Assembly (NCBI GenBank): GCA_021234155.1
Contig: JAJEKV010000041.1
Location: 12,720,689-12,784,688, forward strand
Reading direction: 5' to 3'
Length of the DNA: 64,000 bases
DNA from: Isoetes taiwanensis
Lineage: Eukaryota; Streptophyta; Lycopodiopsida; Isoetales; Isoetaceae
The notes beneath the pieces are model-generated. The model saw only the letters and a list, made by a program, of their open reading frames with translations, did not search any database and was not told the DNA's origin. Within the stretch, counting starts at the first letter, position 1. Every line of letters begins with the position of its first letter. Shown here in pieces: positions 34,627 to 46,100 of this stretch. The position numbers and the translations under genes are program-made.

Positions 34627-37578
34627 ATGGCTGCCCCAAGATTTTCTACACTTCAAACTACGCTCCCAAGGATCCGCCCTTTTGCATCTGTATCCTTTCT
34701 TGACGCCCACTTTCCATGAAGCCCTTTGTTGGCCCCAATAAAGACGTCATTTGAGCGACACCAGCTTTTTACGAATTTTCTCAAATGGAACTTCCGCCCA
34801 AATCCCGCCCGCTTGCAGCAGCTTCATCGCCAATATTGTTAACAGCCCGCAAGGGTACACCAATCGTGGTCGATGGCACCACTATTTCATTGACTCAACA
34901 CTTGATTTCGAGGTATTTCATATTCCCTTGCACACCTTGTGTATCATGGTTACGCTATACGGATATTGATGTCACGAGTTTGGTGCACCTTGCTTATCAC
35001 GCCAATGTCCATCGCTCCCACCAATATCGACAAGCCTCATGAGACCTTTTGTAAAATTTTGTGGCGCAAAATTCCTTGGTATTCTATCAAGAACACCCAT
35101 ATCAATAAGCCTTTCTATAACCTGGTCCTTCTTACACACCCAAGCACCACATAGATTGGCCCCAAATGATGTTCTATCGTCTTCTCCAAGAAATGGACCG
35201 CCTTCGGTACCACTTCCATTTCAAGTTTACGTGGGAGGGCACTTTCAAGCCCTCATCCGTCATACTTCCCTCCCACACCACCAAATTCTCATACTTCCAC
35301 TCAGCCTCCCTTCCAATCACCAAGTTGGCACATCACGCCCATCTTCCCCGGTCATGACCACGCCACACTCATGTCATTTGTCTCTTCCTCCGCCACACCA
35401 TCCACTTCACACCATTTTTCACAAACCTCCCACACCGAGCAACACCAATTCCACCACCACAACACCCTCGTCAGTTGTTGTATCAAGTATCGCCGGGATG
35501 CTCAAAAGGCTGGCACTTAAGTTACGAGGAATCCCAAGCGGCTCTTATGGCCCGGGTTCAACGGCACTAGAGGCCTCGATGCGTACACCAAGACCTTCAA
35601 GCTGCAACTGCCCAAGTTGCAACTTTGGAGGCCAAACTTCAAGACAAGCATGAAGCTCTCTTACGAGGCTCATCATGGGATCTCAAGAGTACACAAGCTC
35701 AAGTCAGCCAACTTCGCTAGATCACAGGCTCGGCTCGGTCCCAAATTCAGACTCTATTGAGCACAACAAGTCCAAAAGCTGCTCTCCCGAAAGTACCAAG
35801 GATGAAGATATTGCTAAACTCAATGCCTTGTACTCTGAATCGGTGGAAAAACTTCCGCACTCAAGTTCAAAATCTTTCAGCCCGAGATGCTCAAGTTGCC
35901 TCCTTGACGACTTTCTACACCTCACGTATTCTCCTCGATCACCTCTTCAAGATCATCAGCTTACAGAGGTGCGTAAACGTAAAATACTGTGATGACGCGG
36001 AGATTGCCGTGCCGCCTCAATACACCGGGAAATCTTCCTCCCCAGTCAATCCTTCTCGAGCTGGTCGCGGACCAGTCCACGCCTCCTACTTGAAAAAGGA
36101 AAATAGGATCCGCGGATCTCGAACAACGAACAAAGCAAGCTATTCAAATGGCGATGAGGCTCAAACCAAACTTGACGCCTGTGACTTCAATTCTTCTTCG
36201 CGGAATGCCGCTGGATTCCCAAATCCCTCCTAACTATCATGATTATGTGGTTGCTCGACGCCACCTCTTCCTTTCAAAGTGGCACGCAACTGATGGCCCC
36301 GTGGATATCCCAATCGAAAGCAAAGGTGCTGATTTTTCCGGATTTGGCCGTAACTCTCCATTGAAGACAAAGGGTTGTGTTGTGCCCTTGTTGTCTTTGA
36401 TCTCATACAATCGTGCCGATCCCGACTTTCTCACTTTCCGCGTGGTTCAGCCCATGGCTTATATTTTCATGATTTCTATCCGGTGATACACAGGAAAATT
36501 TTGGGCAATGGGCCACGCCAAATGCTCCAGGTGACCCCATCGCAATGGGTGCTTCGGGATAACAATCCATATCTTATGGATCCTTTCGGACCAAAAACTT
36601 TTCATCGAGTACATGCCCCAGCTTGCCAATCATTTATCTCTCGGCGAGTTTTTTAAGGCCGCAACAAATAAGGAAGTATCTAGGACATCCCAAGATCTTC
36701 CCTATGCACAAGTCTATATGCAGCACCTCGCTGGTTTACAATCGCCATTCTGGTGCTCGTTGGATAGCAAGACGGTCCCCACAGGATGGGATAGCCCTCT
36801 GCCAACTCTCGACTCTCGCTTCTCTTTGGGATCGCCGGTGTCGCACTTGATCCGCATCTTGTCGGTCAATTCAGGAGATCGCTTCAAGAACCCACCACGG
36901 GCATGGTTCCTTCTCCTATGCTTCCCTGGTGTACCTCCACGCCCCAGGTTCCCCGACTTCGATTGGCGCCTTCCTTTTTGGACCAAGGTCATGGATGGTC
37001 ATGCGGTCGGACACCACCAGGATCTCGACGGATCTCCGTGGGATCCACGTTTTGTTCGCCGATCACATTGGGAAGAAGGTGCTACTACGACAACACCACA
37101 AATTGGATCTACATTGCTAATGAGCGTGGTTGGCAACAGCCAAATGATGCGCTTCATGGTCTCAACACCTTCTTGCGAAACGCCTCACCTCACCCGATCC
37201 TTCATCCCATCTTCAAGCGAGATTTTTGCTGCCCTCAAATGCATTTTGCTCAGCTCCTTAAATCGGCTGCCCCATTTTCTTTGCAATCCAAATGCAGTGG
37301 GTGCTTTTGGCCTTCGACACTGTCTCCTCATGGAGTGTCGGTACATTTCTTCGTATCGCATACGGCGCACTTGAAGACATGGTGCGCTCTGTTTTTCTTA
37401 TTGATGCTGATCCCGCCTTAGCCAAGGCACACCTCAAGCTCTTCAATCACGCCAAGATCTCATCGGCCCGGTGCCATAATGGGGCCCGTCCTCACTCCCG
37501 TGGGGATCACTTTCGGTGATGGCTTCCCCCCTCAAACGCTTCCTCCTTTTCTTCACTCGGGTGTCGTTTGGTGGGGGG
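34627..37578 (+). pseudogene. extra 3' ORF of element B, unknown product
   Basis: This is the counterpart of 6595-9540 in A, from MAAPRF at 34627 to the purine tract before the 3' LTR. Blocks shared with A: SIKNTHINKPFYNLVL (about 35088), WPQMMFYRLLQEMDRLRYHF (about 35159-35220), the coiled-coil heptads (about 35600-35680), YHDYVVARRHLFLSKWHA (about 36235-36290), DSKTVPTGWDSP (about 36760-36800) and DNTTNWIYIANE. Several blocks are in different frames in the two copies but align when indels are allowed. The segment 36613-37374 is open for 253 codons. No known family is recognised, and no retroviral envelope features (signal peptide, membrane anchor) are seen. Confidence 0.6.
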
Positions 37579-38156
37579 TGTTAGTCCCTGTGCCTCACGC
37601 ACGGGACTATTCATCATCGTCGGACCAGGTCAAGCTCAAAGATCACCGGTCAACCGAGATTGAGACATCCAAGCCTCCCACAGAAGACTAAGCGGCCACG
37701 TGATCAAAGCCTTTGGCGGTCAACAAGAGCCCGCTTCCGGACAAGTGGCAGCCCGTCACCACCACGTCGGCCAAACAGGTGATTCTAGGCACTTCAAGAG
37801 GCACCGCCAACATTCCCACCAAATCGCCTCCTTCCGTGAGTCGGCACCGGATCGGTCAGTGTCTATATTGGGCCCAAGGCCATTGTACTATATATATGAG
37901 TAGAGTTAGCTCATAAGTTTTGAGATGAGTTTTGAGTCTTGTCTCCTTTCGGTTTTCTCTCTATTAAGTAGAGCTCATGTATTTTCATCATTGATATCAA
38001 GGAAGCTTATCATCTTTCTTTCATTTGTTCTCGTTTCTCTTCTTTTTCTTCTCTTTCAGAAATCCCGGCGTGACATAGTCCCCGGGACTCTCTCCTTAGA
38101 TCCACGGGTCCTCCAGAGGGGCTGCCTTCCAGAGTTCCCGACCCCGACCCCAAACA
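37579..38156 (+). repeat. 3' LTR of element B
   Basis: The LTR runs TGTTAGTCCC to CCCAAACA and is preceded by GGTGGGGGG, a polypurine tract. TACTATATATATGAG at about 37887 follows TTGGGCCCAAGGCC, as in the other copies. It is followed by ATCCC, the near-match of the left flank ATCCT. Confidence 0.9.
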
Positions 38157-38670
38157 ATCCCCGTTCTTGATCTGCTTTTTTTCAAGGACATGCATGAGCG
38201 GAATCTCATGCTAAAACACTTTGATTTTTAATATGGAGACTTCTAGTGCCATGTCAATAAAAGACACCCACTCTAATGGAATCTCAAGAAGTCGTTTTTT
38301 GCTCTATTCTCTTGCCGCATTCTAGTTCCTCACATAATTTGTGCAGAGGAAATCAAAATTTATTGTGCATGTTGCAAAGGAATCATCCTCTTGAATATAG
38401 ATATGACCAGGCATTATGAGGATATAATTCTTTGAACATGGATGGTGCATCAAATGATGGGTCTTCTAAGGTGTCACATTCCAATGCAAGAACACAGCCG
38501 CACCATTCATTACGTAACGCATCATCTTCTGCTGTTGCATATGCAAGGACGATTAAGCAGCCGGATATATGGCATTCCGGTGGTCTACAAAGAATAAATT
38601 TCTTAGATGGGTCAAACTAAGTTCAAATAAGTGATGCAAATTGAAGCTATTTTCAAAAGTGAAATTTAAG
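38157..38670. other. flank of B, upstream of SecY-like exons
   Basis: Host sequence between element B and the first recognised SecY-like exon. An open stretch of 62 codons (38432-38620, starting MNMDGASN) is present, but I see no match to the SecY N-terminus. An upstream exon or an intron could lie here. Confidence 0.35.
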
Positions 38671-40705
38671 GCCGGGTTTTGTTACAATGATTTTGCTTAT
38701 CGTATGTCGTGCTGGCTATTTTATTCCATTGCCTGGGTTTGATCGGAATCTGATGCCCAAGGAATACCTAGACTTCTCTCATGGAACGATGGGTGAGATG
38801 TTCAATCTATTTTGTTGGTCCTGTAAATGGAACTTTCTATCATAAGCTTCCTGCATCCTGCCATGTAAGAATCTTTCTTAAGTGAAATTGCCTGGGATTT
38901 GATCCCAAGTAATACCTGTCTTCACTTCTGGAAAAATAGTTGTAGCATGGAAATTTAGCAAACGAGTTTTAAGCACCAGGTCACCAACAGTCCTGCTATG
39001 AAAGATGTCATTTCATTTATAATATTTCTCGACTTTTCCTTTAAAAAGACGTGTTATTGATGATATATCTAGTTCCTGCGATTATATTAGCATCATATAG
39101 ATGGCTTGCTTACCTGTCTATGTGTATTTTTCCTCAGAGGAGCATGGATATGATCTGTTCGAGCCAAAGCTTTCTCTTTTTCAACTTGGATTGACCCCAC
39201 ATATTTTTGCATCAACCATGACGCAGGTAAGTTGCAATGCTTGGCTGGTATACTAATATTGATGAGGAAAATGGCAAGGAAATAAAAACTGTTAATAGTT
39301 AATTGTATAGTAGTAAAGTCCCGTCTTGTTTAGCTTGGGCCTAAGCATTATGTGCATTCTCTTAAACTGCAACCCGTGTGATTTAGGTACTTATACACAT
39401 TTAGAAGACAATAACAATTTTCATAATCGGTGATTGTTAAATTAAAGTTACCTTAGCATGTCAAAAAAGCTAAGGTACTGGAATATGTCAACTTTTTTAA
39501 AGCACACTGCTGATTCGGAATTATATGAACAATTCCATTATATACACTTTGTAACAAGAAGTAAGAGAGTAATTTTACCTGTATTTCTTTCAGTCTATGC
39601 TGTTTTTTTTATCTACTATAGTGTTAGTAGAATATAACATGAAATTGCAATCTTCCAGCTTGCTTGCTATATCTTGCCAGCTTTTCAAAAACTACGCAAA
39701 GATGGCGAAACAGATAAGATCAAGATATACATGTAAGCCCTTTATTTTTTTATTTGTTGTAGAATGACTTTTAGCACACCTTTATATGGATGCTAGAGTT
39801 TAAGTAGTATATGATAGATGGGAATGCTTGGTTTTAGACATTGCCAAGCTCCGCCGGCAACATGGAGGAAATGATATGCTTATGCCGAGTCATGTCAATA
39901 GTACAAATTAGACCTTTTATATCAATTTTGAATATTGTATTTGCTTCATGCACAAGAGCTTGTGCTAAATAACCAAGAGTATTAATACAAACATTAAAAC
40001 CTTTAGGTTAATCAATCAGTTCAAATGCCTAACTAATTTTGTTGATTGTGCAGGTGGAGGCTTACATTATGCTTTGCAGCACTTGAATCACTTGTAATTG
40101 CACTTTAATCGCTCGAGTTTTCCGTGTTTGCCGCAACTAACTGGTATGGTTTTATTTTTTATTTTTGGCTTTTCGGTTTGTTTTGATTTGAAACTTGGCT
40201 TTTTCTTTTGTATTCTTAGGTTTAGTCATTTGCTATTAAGTGCTACTCGATGACGCATCAAGTAATGCTTCTAGAATGGATTTGCCAGAAAATTACAGAG
40301 GACGGCTTTGGTAAGATGATTTTCCTTAAATTGATTGACTCATAAGAGTTACACAGTGACCTGAAGGATCATAATGTAAAGTCCATGTTGTTTGATGTGG
40401 TATGCTTTCTTTTATGTGCGTGTGAAGGAGAGGGAAAGAGAAGATTGAATTTTATTGTCAATTGAACACTGTGTTTTTGGCATGCAACTTTGGATTAGCT
40501 GAAAAGTTTAGTATTTATCTCCAATGCGGTCACTAAGCAATTTGCATTTTGAAACTTTGTAGGGCAAGGGTCAACCTTAATAATCTGTATGAGCATCCTG
40601 ATAAATTGCTCAAATTCTCTTTCCAGGATGGTTTCTGCTTTTCAGAGTAACGTTCTCCTCCTTTTTGCAAAGATTGCTAATTCTTCAGCCATTCCGAAAC
40701 TTAAT
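38671..40705 (+). pseudogene. SCY2: SecY-family translocase (SCY2-like), 5' exons
   Basis: SecY is the membrane channel of the Sec translocon; plant SCY2 acts in plastid envelope membranes. Exons with GT..AG borders: 38671-38792 (CRAGYFIPLPGFDRNLMP), 39138-39226 (LFEPKLSLFQLGLTPHIF), 39659-39732 (YILPAFQKLRKDGE), 40054-40143 (LCFAALESLVIA, then SLEFSVFAATN), 40226-40310 (WICQKITEDGF), 40563-40705 (GQGSTLIICMSILINC). Phases agree across the joins except between exons four and five. Exon four has an in-frame TAA at 40106-40108. The motif GYFIPLPGFDR and the order of blocks fit SCY2. The 5' exon(s) were not found. The stop and phase break point to a pseudogene, unless they are sequence errors. 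Confidence 0.78.
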
Positions 40706-40999
40706 GTAAGATAATTACATGACCTCTCAGATCTTTCATTGCGTCTAATGGTGGAGACCTCTTAGGTCTATAGATGACTATAAACAATAATCTGATGAGT
40801 TCATAAAGGCAGAATATCATCCAACTTCCCTTTCATTCCCCATCACTGTCTTTGTCTATGTATCCCTATGTTGTAGAACTTCTATTTAAATGGGCCTACA
40901 ACATTTCTAGACAAAGCAGAAAATTCTAGCAAATTATTTACAGCAGTATTCTATACCAAACATGTGTAGCCTCATAAGCTGGGTATTTTGGCAACACAT

Positions 41000-41747
41000 T
41001 GATATGAATATGGTAGCTCGGGGGGTGGTCTTGGACGTTAGTCTTGGTGGACTAGCATGGGTGTGTAAGAATGGCAAATTATGGGCAAAGCAAGGCAAAT
41101 AAATGGCAATGAAACTTTATAATGGTTATGATTAAATAATATCTTGGAGGCAAGATATTATTTAATGGTTAAAGTTCTAGAGTTTAAATATAGTTGAGCC
41201 AAGAATGTATTCTTATATTCAAAAGTCAAAGATAAATATAAAAATAACTAAAGCCAAAATTAGTTTCAAAGGAAAAGGTAGAACGTAACTATTAAACTAT
41301 AAAAGAAGTGATGGGCATGAATAGTTATTATTAGACGACCACCTTTTTGGACAAACTACTTTAGCTTTAACTTTAATTCCAATATCTCCTTGACCACATG
41401 GCCACATTCATGTTTTGTTAGACTGCCCTTGCTTGTTACTTTGCTATTGCAGGCAAGCCTTGCCATAATTCTGCCAGTTCTTCGCACCGAGTGACCCGGT
41501 TGGGCGGTGAATTACCAAAGACTGGTTAATGAATCTAAATCTAGCTCTAGTTTTGGTGAACTAAGAGCTTGGACAATCTAAGTTATCCATGTAACTCATA
41601 TTGTATGTTTGTTTCAAATAGATATCTTTTGTCATTGCTAACAGTTTGATTATGGATTATGTATTGGGAGACCATGAATTAACTGAGAAGTCTTAAATAC
41701 GGTTTCCGGGATATAAAAGGTATGCTTCATTGGTGTGATCCATAACA
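41000..41747 (+). repeat. 5' LTR of element E
   Basis: 748 bases, TGATATGAAT to CCATAACA. It contains the uninterrupted version of the site (GGGCGGTGAATTACC, near 41509) that the MITE occupies in the 3' LTR. A TATAAAAGG lies at 41713, about 35 bases before the LTR end. Confidence 0.95.
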
Positions 41748-41759
41748 ATTGGTATCAAT

Positions 41760-41772
41760 TGGTATCAGAGCC
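41760..41772 (+). promoter_or_regulatory. primer binding site of element E
   Basis: TGGTATCAGAGCC, the complement of initiator tRNA-Met, lies 12 bases after the LTR. A partial copy, TTGGTATCA, sits just before it, so an 11-base duplication seems to have moved the site away from the LTR edge. Confidence 0.9.
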
Positions 41773-42909
41773 AGGCTATTCCTAAAGTTTGCAAAGACTT
41801 CCAGTTGGTGCTGGAGATTTGCAAATAGGAATAGAGAACCTTATTCTGGCTATTCCTGATGTTTGTAAGTCATCTAGTTGGTGCTAGTGATTGCAAACTG
41901 GAATAGAATTCCTCCTCCTGAGAATCTAAATGATCTTCTTTCTATGAATTTAAAATTTTAACTTCTTGGATCATTCTTTCCAATCCGATTCTACCCAGAG
42001 TAATCAACCGTTGGATATCAGTATGACAAAATTGTTTGTTGCAGGAAACATATAGGTGCAGGTGATTGGTGACGTGGAATACGTAGGGAATTGAGCCTAA
42101 TCTTCTTGACCAATCCATTTCGTTTGCCAAAATGGATCTCCTTCCAATCAAGCCTAACCTGAACTGACAATCCATCTCCTTGGCCAGGATGGATCTCCGT
42201 TGAAACTTTTCCTGCATCTACAGTAGTGGACAGATCAATCTTTATCTGAACTCTCTATCCTTGACAAATCTTGAACTATTCCAAACTAAACGAATTCTAA
42301 ACAATGTAAAGTGCAGCCCATTGTATTAGTAAGATGTCTTAATAATGAATATCTATCTGTAAGTAATTATAGTTTAAAAGTAGAGGTGACTTCAAAATAT
42401 GTTAAAAAATTTTAAAGGATTCGTGCCTTTAGAGAAATTGTAAATCTATTTTATGATTGTATTGCTTCCTTCTAATGAATGATCATGCCATTAATAGTTG
42501 CACAATGGTTGGTGCCACAAGTATTGATGTTAAAGGATAACATTGAAATTCTAGATTGGTGTCTAGAGTTTTGTGCAGTAGTTGGTGCTATCGGTTGCGT
42601 GCTTCTGCTTCAATTTAAAAACCTTGATCTTTCCTTAATCTTGCTTTTATGTTAAAACTTAAATTTTATCCAATAGATCTTAAGCTTTGCTAATATATCT
42701 CTCAAAAATAATCAAATCTTCCCTGAATCTTTACCTTAATCTTTAGCCACAACAGTTGTGATTGTCATAAATAGTTGGTGCTATTTATGAGATCATAATC
42801 CTAGCCTTTAGTCTTTAAAATGGATTGAGTTGGTGCTCATGTACAAATTGAATTGGAGCTTAATTTGTGGTTTATAGCTGAGGTCAGTTGCTTCCAAAAA
42901 GGGAAGAAT
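41773..42909 (+). other. interior of element E, non-coding
   Basis: No gag or pol motif is seen in any frame. A phrase around AGTTGGTGCT recurs (41805, 41877, 42572, 42773, 42830), as does CTATTCCT, suggesting a decayed internal repeat. The end AAAAAGGGAAGAAT is a polypurine tract before the 3' LTR. Confidence 0.8.
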
Positions 42910-44230
42910 TGATATGAATATGGTAGCTCGGGGGGTGGTCTTGGACGTTAGTCTTGGTGGACTAGCATGGGTGTGTAAGAATGGCAAATTATGGGCAAGG
43001 GCAAATAAATGGCAATGAAACTTTATAATGGTTATGATTAAATAATATCTTGGAGGCAAGATATTATTTAATGGTTAAAGTTCTAGAGTTTAAATATAGT
43101 TGAGCCAAGAATGTATTCTTATATTCAAAAGTCAAAGATAAATATAAAAATAACTAAAGCCAAAATTAGTTTCAAAGGAAAAGGTAGAACGTAACTATTA
43201 AACTATAAAAAAAGTGATGGACATGAATAGTTATTATTAGACGACCACCTTTTTGGACAAACTACTTTAACTTTAACTTTAATTCCAATATCTCCTTGAC
43301 CACATGGCCACATTCATGTTTTGTTAGACTGCCCTTGCTTGTTACTTTGCTATTGCCAGCAAGCCTTGCCATAATTCTGCCAGTTCTTCGCACCGAGTGA
43401 CCCGGTTGGGCGGTGAACCAATGTTGTTAAGTACGTCAAAATCCGTACCTTTAAAAAACGTTTTTGAAGATTTTTTGAAGATTTTTAAAATTTTTGGAAA
43501 AAATCTTTAAAAACGTATTTGATCTTTAAAATCCTTAAAAATCTTTAAAAATCCTTAAAATCTTTAAAAATCCTTAGACTGTGATTTTGTTTATTCAAAT
43601 ATATGATATTCTTGAACTTATTTATCTTGTATATGAAATTCTTATATTTCTCGATCTCTATAATAATGTTTATCTGAACTTTCTTAAGAGTTACATGGCA
43701 AAACAACTATGATATCTTTGTACTTGAACTTAATAGTTTCTAGTAGCAGCATAAATTTCTGATTTACTTGTTGACATGCTACATCTTGTAACTTATAGTA
43801 AAAATATGCATTTTAACCATAGCACATAGATCCAATAAAGCAGTGCAAAGAATATGCAAAAATTTTTTTTTTTTTGGCCATACCAAATCATAAAAATCCT
43901 TTGAAAAACGTGAGGATTTTTATAAAGATACTTTAAAAATAAAAAACGGGTTTTTTAACAACATTGCGGTGAACTATCAAAGACTGGTTAATGAATCTAA
44001 ATCTAGCTCTAGTTTTGGTGAACTAAGAGCTTGGACAATCTAAGTTATCCATGTAACTCATATTGTATGTTTGTTTCAAATAGATATTTTTTGTCATTGC
44101 TAACAGTTGATTATGGATTATGTAGCAATTCTGGATGGATTACAGATTGGGAGACCATGAATTAACTGAGAAGTCTTAAATACGGTTTCCGGGATATAAA
44201 AGGTATGCTTCATTGTTGTGATCCATAACA
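42910..44230 (+). repeat. 3' LTR of element E, interrupted by a MITE
   Basis: Matches the 5' LTR throughout apart from the 556-base insertion (MITE plus duplicated target) and a short extra stretch near 44125-44148. The sum without the MITE is about 765 bases. Confidence 0.93.
43419..43966. mobile_element. hAT-type MITE, 548 bp
   Basis: The ends are perfect 12-base inverted repeats, CAATGTTGTTAA at 43419-43430 and TTAACAACATTG at 43955-43966. The flanks are CGGTGAAC at 43411-43418 and 43967-43974, a perfect 8-base target duplication, the length made by hAT transposases. The empty site is present in the 5' LTR of E. The interior is AT-rich with repeated AAAATCCTT and AATCTTTAAAAA phrases and has no transposase. 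Confidence 0.94.
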
Positions 44231-44235
44231 CACAT

Positions 44236-46100
44236 GTTCTTAATTTTCAATTTCATTATGTTCGCATACTCTGCATGTCTGCACTTCTTGGAGTATTTCT
44301 TCAGCGTCCTTTCTCCGACCTTAAATGGTGCGAACTTAAGCGTATTCTTCATATCACATGTTGTTCTCCAACTGAAATGTCTTCCGAGAGATAACCAGGC
44401 TAGGCTTCATAAGTTGATCCTTAGTTTGTGGATTATTCTAGAGTCTTGCTTCACCTTTTCTTGCACCCATTTCCTTATATAACCACTTCTTCTTATACTG
44501 TATTCCACTTTCTCAACAGTTGTTTGCATCCCAAAACCATCCGTGTGTCATTGCTTGCTTGCATAGCTCACTAGGGGCACCTAGCACTATCCATTCTGTA
44601 TACCTTTTTCATTCATCTAATGCAGCAAAGCAGTGCTCCCCCCCACTAAGGAAATTCAGCTAACACCATAGGGTAAGGTGTTTGCAGTTTCAACGTATAA
44701 AAATTTCTTCCGAACTCATTCAATGTCCTTCCATAATCTCAAAGAACAACTGACTGTACCAGTGTGACAAACAACTTCGTCTTTAATTTTCAAGACCACA
44801 AATGTGCTCTTCTACATTTACTTTGCGGCGTCTAGGAAGCTTTTAATCCACCATTGATCTTTTGCAATATGCAGTTATTTTATCCATAGAGAAAATCCAA
44901 AATAAATATGTTATATTATGTGCTAACAGGAAAATCTAGAAGATCCTATGTAAAAGTTAAGATAGAATATGTTATATTATGTGCCTAATAGGAAGATGGA
45001 AGATGAAATTCTAAAAGAAAGGTAGAAGCAAAATTTGAAGGAAGCAGTGACATGAATTTGAATGATGATGGCAGCTCGCAAGCTAATAGAAACCTACTTG
45101 TTAATATATCAGCACATTGATGCAAATGGAACATGTATAACATCAAAAATATGATAAGCTTATATTGACACGTAGGTTTTTTGACAAAGCTACTTTGTAG
45201 ATATTCAAGAAATTTTTCAAGAAATTATCTCGCTAACAAAAGGCGTGAGAATAGTATTTACAAAGAGAGTTGCAAGTGATTTGATTATACATAGCCATTG
45301 AATTGGTCAAACGCGGTGTTTGTAATGATGCTCCATCTTAACCGCCGTAACTTTTTGGTGACATTTTTTGTATAGTCACCGAACCGTTTCTATTTTGCAA
45401 TGTAAAACTTTAAATCTCTCTTCCTATCAAGTAGCAGTAGTTTAGTTGCTCCCTTATGTGATGCTTTGTGACAGGTCTCATATGTGGTGCCTGTCTGGAG
45501 CCATTATTTTGGGGCCTTCCATGTTGCTGCTTCCAAATGCTTTTCTCCTTATGACAAGTAAGTGCAGATCGTACGCTGAAGCTTCACTATTATGGCCTCG
45601 ATACAATCAGAAATTTTGTATGTTATTTTCTCGCTTCAAAGGACAATGTGCATCCGACTTATGAAATGGTTTAAACGTTAAATTGCTTATGCACTTCGCC
45701 GTCTCGGTTGTTATTAACTTTCTGCACGATAAAACCAATATGGATGCAATCCTGACATTCATTGATGACACATCCTGAAAAGGGAAGCAAAAGTGCCTTT
45801 TTTTCTAGTCGTTACATCGTATATCTATCAAATATACATGTAGAGCGATCTATTCATCCATAGAATCTGGGGGTAAACAATATGTGGACCTAAGCATGGG
45901 TGTTCAAGGTGGGAAATATTTGTCATTGAAGCAACCCATTACATCATCAAGCATTTGTGTTAGTGCAAGCATGTTTCACTTGGTACTTCGGTTCTGTTTT
46001 CTTGGTCTAGAAGAGCATTTGCAAGGGTGGATCTGACAAGCTTTCAATACAATTTGTTTGGTTTAATTATTTCCATCTTTTGGTTTTGGATTCACGAGCG
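44236..46100 (+). other. SecY-like intron region, mostly non-coding
   Basis: Host sequence continues after element E. A possible decayed exon near 45340-45420 reads a VTE followed by NVKL-like residues that could match the SecY stretch before its last loop, but frame breaks make this uncertain. Otherwise AT-rich with no recognised feature. Confidence 0.4.

Larger units (their letters stand above)
27122..38156 (+). mobile_element. full-length Ty3/gypsy element B
   Basis: This 11-kb element has two LTRs of 590 and 578 bases, each TGTTAG to CCAAACA, flanked by ATCCT on the left and ATCCC on the right (4 of 5 bases match, a probable target-site duplication). The order is gag, protease, RT/RNase H, integrase, spacer, extra 3' ORF. 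It is colinear with element A from 28048 on and in the same orientation. The coding frames are broken but generally less than in A, except in RT. No chromodomain is seen. No TGG-type primer site follows the 5' LTR. Confidence 0.92.
41000..44230 (+). mobile_element. non-autonomous LTR element E inside the SecY-like gene
   Basis: A 5' LTR (41000-41747), Met-tRNA type primer site, a 1.16-kb non-coding interior, a purine tract and a 3' LTR (42910-44230, enlarged by a MITE) form a complete element. It is flanked by CACAT at 40995-40999 and again at 44231-44235, a perfect 5-bp target-site duplication. LTRs start TGATATGAATATGG and end GATCCATAACA (TG..CA). No gag or pol is present, so it must use proteins from another element. 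By eye the LTRs differ by only a handful of changes, which suggests recent insertion. Confidence 0.95.

Noticed and set aside
38432-38620. 62-codon ORF (MNMDGASN start) just before the first SecY-like exon
   Set aside because: No similarity to the SecY N-terminus was seen, and the gap to the next exon is too short for a normal intron.
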